Source: Brienomyrus brachyistius (taxonomy: Eukaryota > Chordata > Actinopteri > Osteoglossiformes > Mormyridae). Taken from it: 64,000 nucleotides of DNA. Positions 31,737-45,200 of the stretch are shown one piece after another. Under the pieces are notes generated by a model. It saw only the letters and a program-made list of their open reading frames with translations. It was not told the origin of the DNA and made no database searches. Every line of letters starts with the position of its first letter. Within the stretch, counting starts at the first letter, position 1. The translations under genes and the position numbers were made by a program. The stretch covers positions 29,532-93,531 of the forward strand of contig NW_026042817.1 in NCBI RefSeq assembly GCF_023856365.1. Reading direction: 5' to 3'.

Positions 31737-33527
31737 ATGTTTGCTAAGCATATTCAGCAGTACTTTAAACGGGGCTTCACAAATAAAGAAATACTAACGT
31801 TGCTGAAAGAGTTACATGGAGTTCAAATTAGCAATCGAACCCTCGAGCGAATTCTGTACAGACGTCAGCTTTGGAGAAGAAAGAACAAAACTGACGAGGC
31901 TGATGTGGCAGCATTCATTCAACAACAGCTACAAACATCGGGTCAGTCGCACGGCTATAGATGGATGCATCAGAAATGTTGGTTACATGGGATTATTACT
32001 GACAGAGAGACAGTTCGCATGATATTGCGATTACTAGACGGTCAGGGAGTGGATCTAAGGGCAAATAATCGACTGCGTCGGAGAGTGTACAATAGCCGTG
32101 GTCCCAATTACGTATGGCACATCGATGGATATGATAAGTTAAAACCGTACGGCATTGCCATAAGTGGATGTATCGACGGGTTTTCCCGGAAAATAATTTG
32201 GCTCGAATCTTACAAAACAAACAATGATCCACGCGTTATTGCGGGATATTATATAACAGCTGTTTCTGAATACGAAGGATGCCCTACAAGAGTCAGGCTG
32301 GACCATGGAACGGAGAACAGTTATATCGCAGATATGCAAAGATTTTTTCAGTCCAATGAAAATTTTGCGGCACAGTGTGTCTCTTTAGGCCCAAGTACTA
32401 CTAACCAACGAATTGAAAGATGGTGGCTCACTCTCCGAAGCCAGTGCGCACAATTTTGGATGAACATCTTTGACAGTCTCAAAGAAGATGGACATTTTAT
32501 GGACACGTTTCTGGACAAATCGCTGATCCAGTTTTGTTTCCAAAACATGATTCAGGTAGGCATAACATAGAACACCAATCACACACAATGGCAATGTAAA
32601 TTATGGCTATAAAATTATTGCACATATTCCAGTTTGTAGTGCATGCAAAGCAAAACAATACGTGTACATTTGCTGTCATAATAATGTCAGGTTGTGCTGT
32701 ATTTTCAAATGCATTATCGTAGCATTTTACATAACAGCCGATCTTAACTGCAGTCTTCTCTTGGGCCACTTTGCTATAACTTTTTAATCATTCTGAAATA
32801 TATTCTTATGACCATGTGCAATAAGTTATTTCATACCCTGATTATGATATCACGCGCGAACGTCATTTATACAAGTCACAGTCGGCGTATGGAGCAACTA
32901 ACATTAAAAACGTCTCACTGTCGGCAGCTTTCTCCCATCGTTCACTTAATAGAGCTGAGGCGGTTCGTTCAAGACCGATATTTCAGCGGTGTATTGCAAC
33001 ACCACGAAATAAACGCCAGAGCAAATTTTATTTTCCAATTCCATGACTTTTCCATGTTTTTCATGACTGTTCTTAACCTGTACATTTATACATTACAGTT
33101 CACGTATGCATTACCATTACAGTACTTGTTTTTATACGTAACCAGATTGCACCACCTTGAGGTGTAAATAGCCTATTATTTCTTCTGTCTTCAGGAGGAA
33201 CTGGATGAAATTGCGTCTGCATGGAACAATCACAGAATAAGACCAGTTCACAACTCGAGGTCCCCTAACGGACGTCCCTTACTGATGTATACAGTACCTC
33301 ATTTATATGGAGCTACAGATTTGTTGCAGAATGTGAACCCTGAGCTGGCTGACTTGTGTCTTGAAGACTGTTTGTTTAAAGATTATCCTTGTGATGAAGA
33401 TGTATTTCATGTTTGTGTTGAACTAATGTCAGAGTATAATCTGTCTGTGTCAGATGATGTCTATGAAATGGTGGACATGTACATTAGACTTAGAGAGCTA
33501 ATTATTAGTGAACTAAATGTTGAGTGA
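31737..33527 (+). CDS. IS3-like DDE integrase/transposase, two exons, copy 3
   Basis: Predicted exons are 31737-32555 and 33195-33527, with a translation indistinguishable from copy 1: N-terminal helix-turn-helix, HTH_21-like region, and catalytic D130, D189, E227. Donor and acceptor are unchanged. Together with copy 1 this is a candidate for an intact transposase source. Nothing in the sequence shows whether it is expressed. Confidence 0.85.
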
Positions 33528-34244
33528 TGTACTGATGCTAAAAATGTCAATTGAAATTATCACATGGAATATATGCATTTATATTCATACTGATTTCAAT
33601 GAGAATTTGTAAAAGTACAAAACAGACTCATTCTAAATTTAAATTCACATTGTATTATTTATTAGTCCAAACACTGTTTATTAGTCCATTTTTTGTCTTA
33701 AATTACTTTGTTTTAATGTATTCCTGTGCAATATCCAATACATTAACAGAAATAAACTGTATAGAGTGAAAATAAAGTGCACAGCACCAAAACATATAAG
33801 TTTCTTATAACGATAATTATATATATAAAAAAATCTCAGAATAAAATGTCTAAAACATCTGAACATTCAAATTAAACTTCTTGAATTCAAAAGACACCTA
33901 AGCATAAAATGTCTAAAACATCTGAACACTTGCATTAATCTAAATTAACACTAGCATTTACCCTTTTCTTTTGGATTTTTCAACTTTTCCTCCTTTTTGT
34001 TGGGTGTTGACACTTTAAACAAATAAGTCTAATTCAAACAAAAGATAAAGGTTCAGGGCTACAAAGTCACTCAGTGTAGGTAAAATGTTTCAATACAAAA
34101 TGTGCACAATTGTGTGTCCATGGTGTAACTGATATAATCAAACTTTACATGGAACAAAGTTAACAAACACTACATTGTGCATTTTAAGACATGCATGGTA
34201 CACATTTGCGTAAGTCACAGTGGACTTTCAGTACCACAAACTTT

Positions 34245-37188
34245 TTAAACAATGTCCATTACCCATACATTTGATTCCAGAACTTTGTTGATCTCTGATC
34301 TGAAATCTAGATAACTGTCATAGTGGAGTGACAATTCCAACACACAGCCACAAGTATGCGCTATAGGTCTCCGCTGAAAGCTTTTTATTTGCGTAAAGAT
34401 AATGCTAATGATTTTACCAAGAAATAAATCAGATCCTGTGCAAAATCTGAGAAACAGCGACAGTCGTTGCGGGTCAGACTCCCTCACATATGTAGTTACA
34501 TACCTCTGAATGTCCTTCTCCTGGGTGTTCAGTGCCTCTGGGAAGGAAAGGGACTTCACAACTTTTCTGCTTGTCGGAAGCAGATACTCGTAAGTTGTTA
34601 AAATCTGCTCAATTTCTAGCCCAGCAGTTGAAAGTGTGGTTGCCCACTGATCAATGACATATGCAGGTTCTTGGAGCAGCTTTTTGTGTGCTAGCTCTTG
34701 AAGGATATCTCCAAAATTGTTGGCTGTTGGCCTTTTCCTACACAGGTAATTATCCAAAATCTCAAGTAATTCATCCTTGTCAACACTGTCAAAGTCTGAT
34801 CGCCAAGATTCGAAAACTGCTCGGTCTCCTTCTGGAACAAACTTGAGGAAATTTTCAATTAAATCACTCTTGATATACCCAGAGGCTGCTTGTTCCAAAA
34901 TCACTGGAGCTAGTCTGACAGGAAGATACTTTTCCTTCCGCCATCCAAAAGCTATTATACGGCCAACACTTTCCCACTGTGCTTGGCCAAAATCGTGACG
35001 AAGAAAAGGCACTTTCAAAGAACTACCCATGGTGCACTGGTCGTAAAAGTCATGCCAGAATTCAGAAAGACAGTCCCTTACTACTCCTCCATCATCATGC
35101 CCCATCTCAAAATTTCCATCTGGCAGTACAAGCTGGATTTTCACATTTTTGCTTAGAATACTTTCATCAGAAAAATGTGAAATAAGTTCAAGAAGTACAT
35201 TTCCACGGTGAACAACTAGAATTCTTGGTGTTTTCTGACTTTCAGGAGACATAGGCAGTGTGTCATCCATGCTTTGCTCAGTAATGCCTCTATGATTATC
35301 TGTGACGAATGTAACTACGTTACTGTCTTCCAAAAGATCCAAAGTAAATGGTTCAGTGCTCACTACCTCTGTGGAGTGAAGAAAAGATATGCTTTGGGTG
35401 CTGGAAGTGTCTCTCTCATTCCCAATGTAGATAACATCTGGTACATCTGCATTTTGGGATGTATGAGATGACTGTTCTATAATGGGGTGGAACTCTCAAA
35501 ATCCTGAAAACTTAAATTTTCTTCAGAAAATTCTACATTTGCATTCCCCTGATTTTGTGTACTATTTTTTGTTTTTGTTGCCAAGTAGAACCTAAGAAGT
35601 GGCAATTTAGTGTCTTCGTACAATTTCCCCACTGTTGCACTTTCATCCACTGACATTTCCTGATAGTCTTTCAAGTCAAACTCAAATTCTGTGGTGTTCC
35701 CTTTCACATTCTTTCCATTTGGAAAAAAGAGACATGTCGCTTCTTTTATCAAATCTGCTTTGCTAGAATCCTTTGAGACATCAATTTTCCGTGTGCCCCC
35801 ACCTTTTCTTGTTCTCACCTGTTTTAAAACCTTTTCTTCATCATCATAATGCATCCACCCCAATTCTATCTTCCTTACACTTTTCTCCGCATTTTTTGTG
35901 ACCAATTTTTGAGTTGAGCCTTTTCCATATTCCTCAGTTCTTTGTTTTTTGGATAATTTGGATTTTAGGCGATCAAAAAGCTTTGATTTGCGAGTTTGGG
36001 GACAATCTTCCTGCCGCCTACAAAATCCAAGCACGGCCAGACGATCTCCATAAGATGGCAAGTATGTCTTCAGTTGCTCATCTGTCATCAGTAGAATGAC
36101 ACTGACATCAATCTAAAGAAAACAAATAGTGCAATACAATCATCTATTTAAATATGCACAGTATTACATACATTTTGTTCTTTCCCATTATTGATATTGC
36201 AAGTCTGTTTAAACATACATAAATGAAAGCCAATTTTAATGCAACAAAGTATTTAAGTACTGTCACAGATTTAGAAACCAAGTACAGTGTGTGTGTATGC
36301 CTACGACTACCACTCATTTTGACGCTAAATATTACTGTAATTTAGGTTTAGTTAAATCTTACCTTTTCCTGTTCCAATTTTTCAATTGTTTCTTCTGGAA
36401 CATTTCTTTGTCTTAAAAACTGTATCAAGTCACCCATTTCTGTGGACATATGCATGTTACAATTTCTTAGGATCATTGCCTGGTGGTGCAGTAAAATCAC
36501 ACCGATAACATAGCACAGAGGTGTTTAGAACAGATCAAATAACAGATTAAATTTCAAAAGCATACATTCGAAGAACCTCTTGTTAAAATCCCCTAATTTA
36601 ACCAATAAAAAACAATGCGTGAAAATGAAATTTTAAGAAGTTTTTACATATTCGACCGCCCACCAAATATGAAACATTACGCTTGGTAAATAGATCACAC
36701 TTTGCTTGACATACAAGTAGCCAGACATGCAAACCTAATACACTAATCTAACTAGCTTTGTCTAACCGCAGTAAATAACATTTGCAGTTAACTCTATGCT
36801 GTATTCACTTGTGGTCTTAAATCACGAAGAACTGTATTCAGCACAATTTGTAAGTTTAAATTATTTTATTTATAATTCTAAAATCTGATCACGTGGACTG
36901 GCACTTATGCTAGATCTAGTTTATTAAGAATGCACAATAATAAATTGCAGTGAATTTTCCAAAAAACGCCATAGCATTAAAAACAACTGTAGTATGTGTT
37001 CTCGCAGACACTTTAGGTTGCTCTTTGGTCACAACGACTTTGGGAAACTCTCTCCCTATTAGCTATATCACGTTAAGCAGCCTACCCGAAAATCTAAACT
37101 GAGAACCATAAACTTGCCACCATGAAATTACGAATAACACAACTGCACTTACCTTAGATAATGATGCGCAAAATACCATGCCCGCCAT
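34245..37188 (-). CDS. SAM-domain HECT-type E3 ubiquitin ligase, transposon cargo, copy 3
   Basis: Predicted segments, minus strand: 37188-37153, 36479-36363, 36112 to about 35486, then HECT from about 35483 to 34245. The HECT frame is uninterrupted here, as in copy 1, and keeps the DDGGVVRDCLSEFW motif and the HTCGC cysteine close to the C terminus. The GGGG run at 35484-35487 leaves the linker and HECT in different frames, as in the other copies. If read as one protein it would be about 670 aa. Confidence 0.75.
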
Positions 37189-37644
37189 AAACGTAGTCGA
37201 AGATTTGGAGCTTCCTCCGGAAACGGAAAAAGCCTCAGGTCATTTAAATCGAAGTCATGAAAAAAAAAAATTCTCGTTGTAAAAAAAAAAAAAATATCGT
37301 TAGAAAAAAAAATTCTCGTTGCAAAAAAAAAAAACGTTTCTCAAAATAATGAGAAACGTTCTCATTATTACGACTTAGTATCTCATAATAACGAGAAACT
37401 AAGTCATAATAATGAGAAAGTATCTCATAATAACGAGATACTAAGTCGTAATAATGAGAAAGTTTCTCGTTATTATGAGATACTAAGTCGTACAAATGAG
37501 AAAGTTTCTCGTTATTATGAGATACTAAGTCGTACAAATGAGAAAGTTTCTCGTTATTATGAGATACTAAATTGTAATAATGAGAAAGTTTCTCGTTATT
37601 ATGACTTATTTTTTTTCTTTTTGTGGCGGAAACGGGCTTCCATA
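37189..37644 (-). repeat. Right terminal inverted repeat and subterminal array, copy 3
   Basis: Same as copy 1 apart from A-run lengths (37259-37335) and AATAATGAG in place of AATAACGAG near 37345. Confidence 0.85.
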
Positions 37645-38732
37645 GCATGGTGTCAGTTTCAAACCTCACTTTATATACATGACTTTTTTTTTAACAATTT
37701 AAAGGCACAAGTTATTTTACGTCATAACCAACCCACGTTTGCTAGCTTAATGGCAGAAAATTAGCCAAAGCCAGGCGTCTGGTCCACAAGGGTTGCACTC
37801 AATCACTGATGTGTTTATGGTGTAAACATGCTATAAACTAATTTATTCAATTATTTTCGTTAAGAGCTCGTTTTGCTTGCAAGTTGGAGGATTGCACTGC
37901 AGTGCATGACAATCTTTCATTTTGAATGCAGGAGCACGAGGGAAGTGACGCAGGATATGTTCGGAGGGAAAATGAATGAAACAAGTGTTTCTTGTTACCA
38001 AAGAATTAATTTGCATGAAATTACATAAAAAAGTATAGCACGTTATCATAATATTAGATTGTCTGAAATAACTTTACAACATCCCCACCCAAAGCCCCAA
38101 GTGAGTAAGCCATAGGCGACAATGGTAAGAAAAAACTCACTAGTAGGAAAAAACCTTGGGAGTCACCAGACTCAAAGGGGAAGCTCAAACCTCCAGGAGT
38201 CGGCAGGGATATTCAAAAACACACACATCAGATTATCTGCTGTAGTTTTCTTCTACATATACTATTCAGTGGTGCAGTGGTTCGCACTATTGCCTCACAC
38301 CTCTGGGAACATTCATCCATTTTCTGAAACCGCTTCTCCTGTTCAGGGTTGTGGGGATCAATTTGCCTTTTGGAACAGGTGGTGAGGTGGATCACAGAAG
38401 CTACAGACACGAGGCAGGGAACAACCCAGGAAGGGGCACCAACGTATCACAATTCAGGCTCAAACACCAGACACACAGTTCATTCAAAACTCACACATGT
38501 AGTGTAAACCTATCTTTATGGGGCCCGCTCATTCACTTCTATGGGACAAATGCTAACGCTAACTAAGACTAGCTTAACACCTACCCTGCCCAAACTATGA
38601 CCATAACTAACCAAGATAGTTTTTTGCATTGTTTTACATTTTTTGTTTTTTCATAGTAGATTCTGAATCTGGGAGGTTCTGTACACCTAGATCAAAAGAT
38701 TCAGCCTGATCTGAGCATGCTAAAGCGATTTA

Positions 38733-40403
38733 CATGCTAACACGCTAACACGCTAATAGCATGCTATTGCATTTAACATGCTAACACGCTAATATGCTAA
38801 CACGCTAATATGCTAATATGCTAATATGCTAATATGCTAATATGCTAATATGCGAATATGCTAATATGCTAATATGCTAATATGCTAATATGCTAACACG
38901 CTAATATGCTAGTATACTAATATGCTAACACGCTAATATGCTAGTATGGTAATATGCTAATATGCTAATATGCTAATATGCTAATATGCTATGCTAATAT
39001 GCTAATATGCTAATATGCTAATATGCTAATATGCTAATATGCTAATATGCTATGCTAATATGCTAATATGCTAATACGCTAACACGCTATGCTAATATGC
39101 TAATATGCTAATATGCTAATATGCTAATATGCTATGCAAATATGCTAATATGCTAATACGCTAACACGCTATGCTAATATACTAATATGCTAATATGCTA
39201 ATATGCTAATATGCTAATATGCTATGCTAATATGCTAATATGCTAATATGCTAATATGCTAATATGCTAATATGCTAAGCTAATATGCTAATATGCTAAT
39301 ATGCTAATATGCTAATATGCTAATATGCTAATATGCTATGCTAATATGCTAATATGCTAATATCCTAATATGCTAATATGCTAATATGCTAATATGCTAA
39401 TACACTAACACGCTATGCTAATATGCTAATATGCTAATATGCTAATATGCTATGCTAATATGCTAATATGCTAATATGCTATGCTAATATGCTAATATGC
39501 TAATATGCTAATATGCTAATATGCTAATATGCTAATATGCTAATATGCTAACAAGCTATGCTAATATGCTAATATGCTAATATGCTAATATGCTAATATG
39601 CTAACAAGCTATGCTAATATGCTAATATGCTAATATGCTAATATGCTATGCTAATATGCTAATATGTTAATATGCTAATATGCTAATATGCTATGCTAAT
39701 ATGTTAATATGCTAATATGCTAATATGCTAATATGCTATGCTAATATGCTAATATGCTAATATGCTAATATGCTAATACACTAACACGCTATACTAATAT
39801 GCTAATATGTTAATATGCTATGCTAATATGCTAATATGCTAATATGCTAATATCCTAATATGCTAATATGCTAATATGCTAATATGCTATGCTAATATGC
39901 TAATATGCTAATATGCTAATATGCTAATACGCTATGCTAATATGCTAATATGCTAATATGCTAACACGCTATGCTAATATGCTAATATGCTAATATGCTA
40001 ATATGCTAATATGCTAATATGCTAATATGCTATGCTAATATGCTAATATGCTAATATACTATGCTAATATGCTAATATGCTAATATGTTAATATGCTATG
40101 CTAATATGCTAATATGCTAATATGCTAATATGCTAATATGCTAATATGCTAATACGCTAATATGCTAACAAGCTATGCTAATATGCTAATATGCTAATAT
40201 GCTAATATGCTAACAAGCTATGCTAATATGCTAATATGCTAATATGCCATGCTAATATGCTAATATGGTAATATGCTAATATGGTAATATGCTAATATGC
40301 TATGCTAATATGCTAATATGCTAATATGCTAATATGCTAATATGCTATGCTAATATGCTAATATGCTAATATGCTAATACACTAACACGCTATGCTAATA
40401 TGC
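38733..40403. repeat. 8-bp satellite (GCTAATAT)n, block 3
   Basis: The array begins like blocks 1 and 2 but is about 1.67 kb long. New variants appear, for example GCTAACAAGCTAT phase breaks. The last words before the LTR, AATACACTAACACGCTATGC and then TAATATGC, also precede the other two LTR copies. Confidence 0.95.
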
Positions 40404-42264
40404 TGTAGGAATTATTAGCTCAGGTAAATTTTAATATCTCCACCAATATGTTTTGAAATTAATTAACTTTTAATTAATTATTATTTAATGCTGATTATTA
40501 ACCAATTGTTATGCCGAATGGTCGGCTCCTCCAAACTCAATTGCGAATCCCCGATATCTGTTAATGTGAGACTTAAATGGGATTCATTAATAACCAGTAT
40601 CGCTTAATAACCTGGGTTAGTAGGCTCGTCCAGCGAGCTGCGTCACCAGGTAATGTAAACGATCGGTAGCGAAGCTCCCCTCACGGCCGATGAGAGAGAG
40701 TCTCGCGATATTTCAGGCGAGTTTAGAGGTTTCATAGCGTAGTAGCCAGATCGCACAGAGGCAGGGACTATTGTGAGCACTCAATGACGGAGGCTGAAGT
40801 TGTGTAAAAAGACATGCATTTATTCCTACAACTAACATAAGACAGACATTACACCTAACAAACAATAAACATGAAATAACGGAATAGACACAAACGATGT
40901 AATCATGAAAATGCAATGACCAGATTTAAAATGATTAACCTGAAAAGGGAAAAACTGTTCTGCAAAGCAAGCAGTTTGTAAGGATTATAAACCTAAAGGA
41001 ATATAGCAGGTGAATAGGACAGTTCAGGTTGTTAGAAAGGAAAGGAAGTTGGTTTACTTGGATGCAGGAAAGAAGGAGGTCTTTGCAGTTGGTTGCAGTG
41101 GCTGATGAGCTGATGGGTGATGGCTCTCAGGGAGGCGCGGTGTCTGCAGCGGTTGTTGGAGTGGAGTTCCTCCGGTTCTTTCTTCTGGTGAAGCTTGGGC
41201 TGAGTTGCAGTTCTTTGGGTCTTCACCGATGGGCTTTAAGAACGCTGCTTGTTTCTCCTTGTTCTTCTCTTTTTCTCCGCCTTTCTCTCTCCTTTGTTCT
41301 GAGGTGCCAGGTTTTATAGCATAAGGTTCGTGATTAGGAGTGACCAGGAATTTGAGTCCTGGACCAATGGCTGACCATCCATTTGGCGGGCTTTCGGAAG
41401 GGGGTCGGTATCAGTCTTTTTGGGATTTATGACCAGACTGACTTCTCTGGTAATGGTGATTTTCATTAGGCTGGTGTAACTTTTGATATATCCACTTTTG
41501 TGGTAACCATTGACCAGATTTGGAAACTGGAGTGATTTTCCTTCGGTTTGATACCAAACATGCTGTACCAGCCCAGCGGTTCACACCAAATACCATCTGT
41601 GATGATTAATTAATGATTACTTATATTATGCTATTATGTTATGTTCTATTACTCACACCAGTATATAGTACAGGTGGTTTAGGTTGTACCTCAACAGATA
41701 TTACCCTTTATACAGACATTATATGACATATTCTCATGTCATAAGCACATCTTACCCTTAGATAGGCATGGTAGAATACAAAGATCAGATAAGGGTTGCC
41801 GAGGAATGTGGCAAAGAAAAGGGGGGGAGAAGGTTTGTCAAACAAAGAAAAAGAATCTCCAAAAGTTAAGACACATTCGAACATAACCTGTACATATCTG
41901 TATATTAAGACTAGTAGTCAAGAGTAAATAAATATACAGATATACAAAAGCCAAACTTAAAAGAAACTTTCTTTGGGGTGTTCGTCCGTTCGGTGAGTGG
42001 TATGTAAGGCAGGATGTCTGGGGAGGGGGGTGTGTGCCAAGTCGAGGGGCCCCTGTCCCTGGGGATCCACTCTGCTATCTGTAGGTCGTTAAAGCTTTGG
42101 GCAATAAAAGTTGGAGTGCTGGCCTCCCTGGTTATCTATGTGTGTGGGGTCAAAAACCCCCCCTTTGGGGCCTAGGTCGATGTGTGCCTTCTCGTACCAG
42201 GGTAGGCCTTGTCTCAGGCCACCTGGAATTTAAGCTTTGTGATATGTGCATGTGTGATCCTACA
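40404..42264 (+). mobile_element. Solo-LTR-like element in satellite, copy A (1861 bp)
   Basis: It starts TGTAGGA and ends TCCTACA, the TG...CA inverted ends of LTRs, and is flanked by ATGC on both sides (40400-40403, 42265-42268); the 8-bp satellite phase shows that the four bases are really duplicated. AATAAA at 42103-42108, about 155 bases from the end, fits a polyadenylation signal, and TAAATAAATATA near 41925-41940 could be a TATA box. No gag, pol or env and no second LTR are present. Family not recognised: the long LTR would suit an endogenous retrovirus or another LTR group. Small ORFs inside (such as 41029-41319) show no motif. Confidence 0.7.
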
Positions 42265-45200
42265 ATGCTAATATGGTAATATGCTAATATGCTAATATGC
42301 TAATATGCTAATATGCTAATATGCTAATATGCTAATATGCTAATATGCTATGCTAATATGCTAATATGCTAATATGCTAATATGCTAATATGCTAATATG
42401 TTAATATGTTAATATGCTAATATGCTATGCTAATATGCTAATATGCTAATATGCTAATATGCTATGCTAATATGCTAATATGCTAATATGCTAATATGCT
42501 AATATGCTAATATGCTAATACACTAACACGCTATGCTAATATGCTAATATGCTAATATGCTAATATGCTAATATGCTATGCTAATATGCTAATATGCTAA
42601 TATGCTAATATGCTAATATGCTAATATGCTAATATGCTAATACGCTAATATGCTAATAAGCTAATATGCTAATATGCTAATATGCTAATATGCTAATATG
42701 CTAATAAGCTATGCTAATATGCTAATATGCTAATATGCTAATATGCTATGCTAATATGCTAATATGCTAATATGCTAATATGCTATGCTAATATGCTAAT
42801 ATGCTAATATGCTAATATGCTATGCTAATATGCTAATATTTTAATATGCTAATATGCTAATATGCTAATATGCTAATATGCTATGCTAATATGCTAATAT
42901 GCTAATATGCTAATATGCTATGTTAATATGCTAATATGCTAATATGCTAATATGCTAATATGCTAATATACTAATATGCTATGCTAATATGCTAATATGC
43001 TAATATGCTATGCTAATATGCTAATATGCTAATATGCTAATATGCTAATATATGCTAATATGCTAATATGCTAATATGCTAAAATGCTATGCTAATATGC
43101 TATGCTAATATGCTATGCTAATATGCTAATATGCTAATATGCTAATATGCTAATATGCTATGCTAATATGCTAATATGCTAATATGCTATGCTATGCTAA
43201 TATGCTAATATGCTAATATGCTATGCTAATATGCTAATATGCTAATATGTTAATATGCTAATATGCTATGCTAATATGCTAATATGCTAATATGCTATGC
43301 TAATATGCTAATATGCTATGCTAATATGCTAATATGCTAATATGCTAATATGCTAATATGCTAATACGCTAATATGCTAACAAGCTATGCTAATATGCTA
43401 ATATGCTAATATGCTATGCTAATATGCTAATATGCTAATATGCTAATATGCTAATATGCTAATATGCTATGCTAATATGCTAATATGCTAATATGCTAAT
43501 ATGCTATGTTAATATGCTAATATGCTAATATGCTAATATGCTAATATGCTAATATGCTAATATACTAATATGCTATGCTAATATGCTAATATGCTATGCT
43601 ATGCTAATATGCTAATATGCTAATATGCTAATATATGCTAATATGCTAATATGCTAATATGCTAAAATGCTATGCTAATATGCTATGCTAATATGCTATG
43701 CTAATATGCTAATATGCTAATATGCTAATATGCTAATATGCTATGCTAATATGCTAATATGCTAATATGCTATGCTATGCTAATATGCTATGCTAATATG
43801 CTATGCTAATATGCTAATATGCTAATATGTTAATATGCTAATATGCTATGCTAATATGCTAATATGCTAATATGCTATGCTAATATGCTAATATGCTATG
43901 CTAATATGCTAATATGCTAATATGCTAATATGCTAATATGCTAATACGCTAATATGCTAACAAGCTATGCTAATATGCTAATATGCTAATATGCTAATAT
44001 GCTATGCTAATATGCTAATATGCTAATATGCTAATATGCTAATATGCTAATATGCTAATATGCTAATATGCTATGCTAATATGTTAATATGCTAATATGC
44101 TAATATGCTAATATACTAATATGCTATGCTAATATACTAATATGCTAATATGCTAATATGCTATGCTAATATGCTAATATGCTAATATGCTAATATGCTA
44201 TGCTGATATGCTAATATGCTAATATGCTAATATGCTAATATACTAATATATGCTAATATGCTAATATGCTAATATGCTATGCTAATATGCTATGCTAATA
44301 TGCTAATATGCTAATATGCTAATATGCGAATATGCTATGCTAATATGCTAATATGCTAATATGCTAATATGCTAATATGCTATGCTAATATGCTAATATG
44401 CTAATATGCTATGCTAATATGCTAATATGCTAATATGCTAATATGCTAATATGTTAATATGCTAATATGCTAATATGCTATGCTAATATGCTAATATGCT
44501 AATATGCTAATATGCTAATGTGCTAATATGCTAGTATGCTATGCTAATATGGTAATATGTTAATATGTTATGCTAATATGCTATGCTATGTTAATATGCT
44601 AATATGCTAATATGCTAATATGCTAATATGCTAATATACTAATATGCTATGCTATTATGCTAATATGCTAATATGCTAATATGCTAATATGCTAATATAT
44701 GCTAATATGCTAATATGCTAATATGCTAATATGCTATGCTAATATGCTATGCTAATATGCTAATATGCTAATATGCTAATATGCTAATATGCTAATATGC
44801 TATGCTAATATGCTAATATGCTAATATGCTAATATGCTATGCTAATATGCTAATATGCTAATATGCTAATATGCTAATATGCTATGCTAATATGCTAATA
44901 TGCTAATATGCTAATATGCTATGCTAATATGCTAATATGCTAATATGCTAATATGCTATTATGCTAATATGCTATGCTAATATGCTAATATGCTAATATG
45001 CTAATATGCTATGCTAATACGCTAATATGCTATGCTAATATGCTAATATGCTAATACGCTAACACGCTATGCTAATATGCTAATATGCTAATATGCTAAT
45101 ACGCTAATATGCTATGCTAATATGCTATGCTAATACGCTAACACGCTATGCTAATATGCTAATATGCTAATATGCTAATATGCTAATATGCTAATATGCT

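Larger units (their letters stand above)
30964..37644 (+). mobile_element. IS3EU-like transposon with HECT ligase, copy 3 (6681 bp)
   Basis: Same length as copy 1, with the same GCATGG duplication (30958-30963, 37645-37650) and terminal repeats. Only scattered single-base differences are visible (for example CGAAAAAC for CGAGAAAC near 31435, and GACCGCCC for GACCTCCC near 36655). Of the three copies, 1 and 3 are the best preserved. Confidence 0.85.
29533..40403. repeat. Tandem segmental duplication, unit 3, with extended satellite
   Basis: Third copy of the unit. The 120-bp repeat lies at about 29816-30936 and the transposon at 30964-37644. Its satellite does not end after ~0.8 kb as in units 1 and 2 but continues to 40403, where an LTR-like sequence begins. 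The original end of the duplication cannot be located inside the satellite. Confidence 0.9.

Noticed and set aside
11138..37644. Three independent insertions of the same transposon
   Set aside because: All three have the same target duplication and the same kilobase-scale flanks, so one insertion was duplicated.
41029..41319. ORFs inside the LTR-like sequences (about 96-147 codons)
   Set aside because: The frames change between copies through single-base indels, show no domain, and lie within a candidate non-coding LTR.
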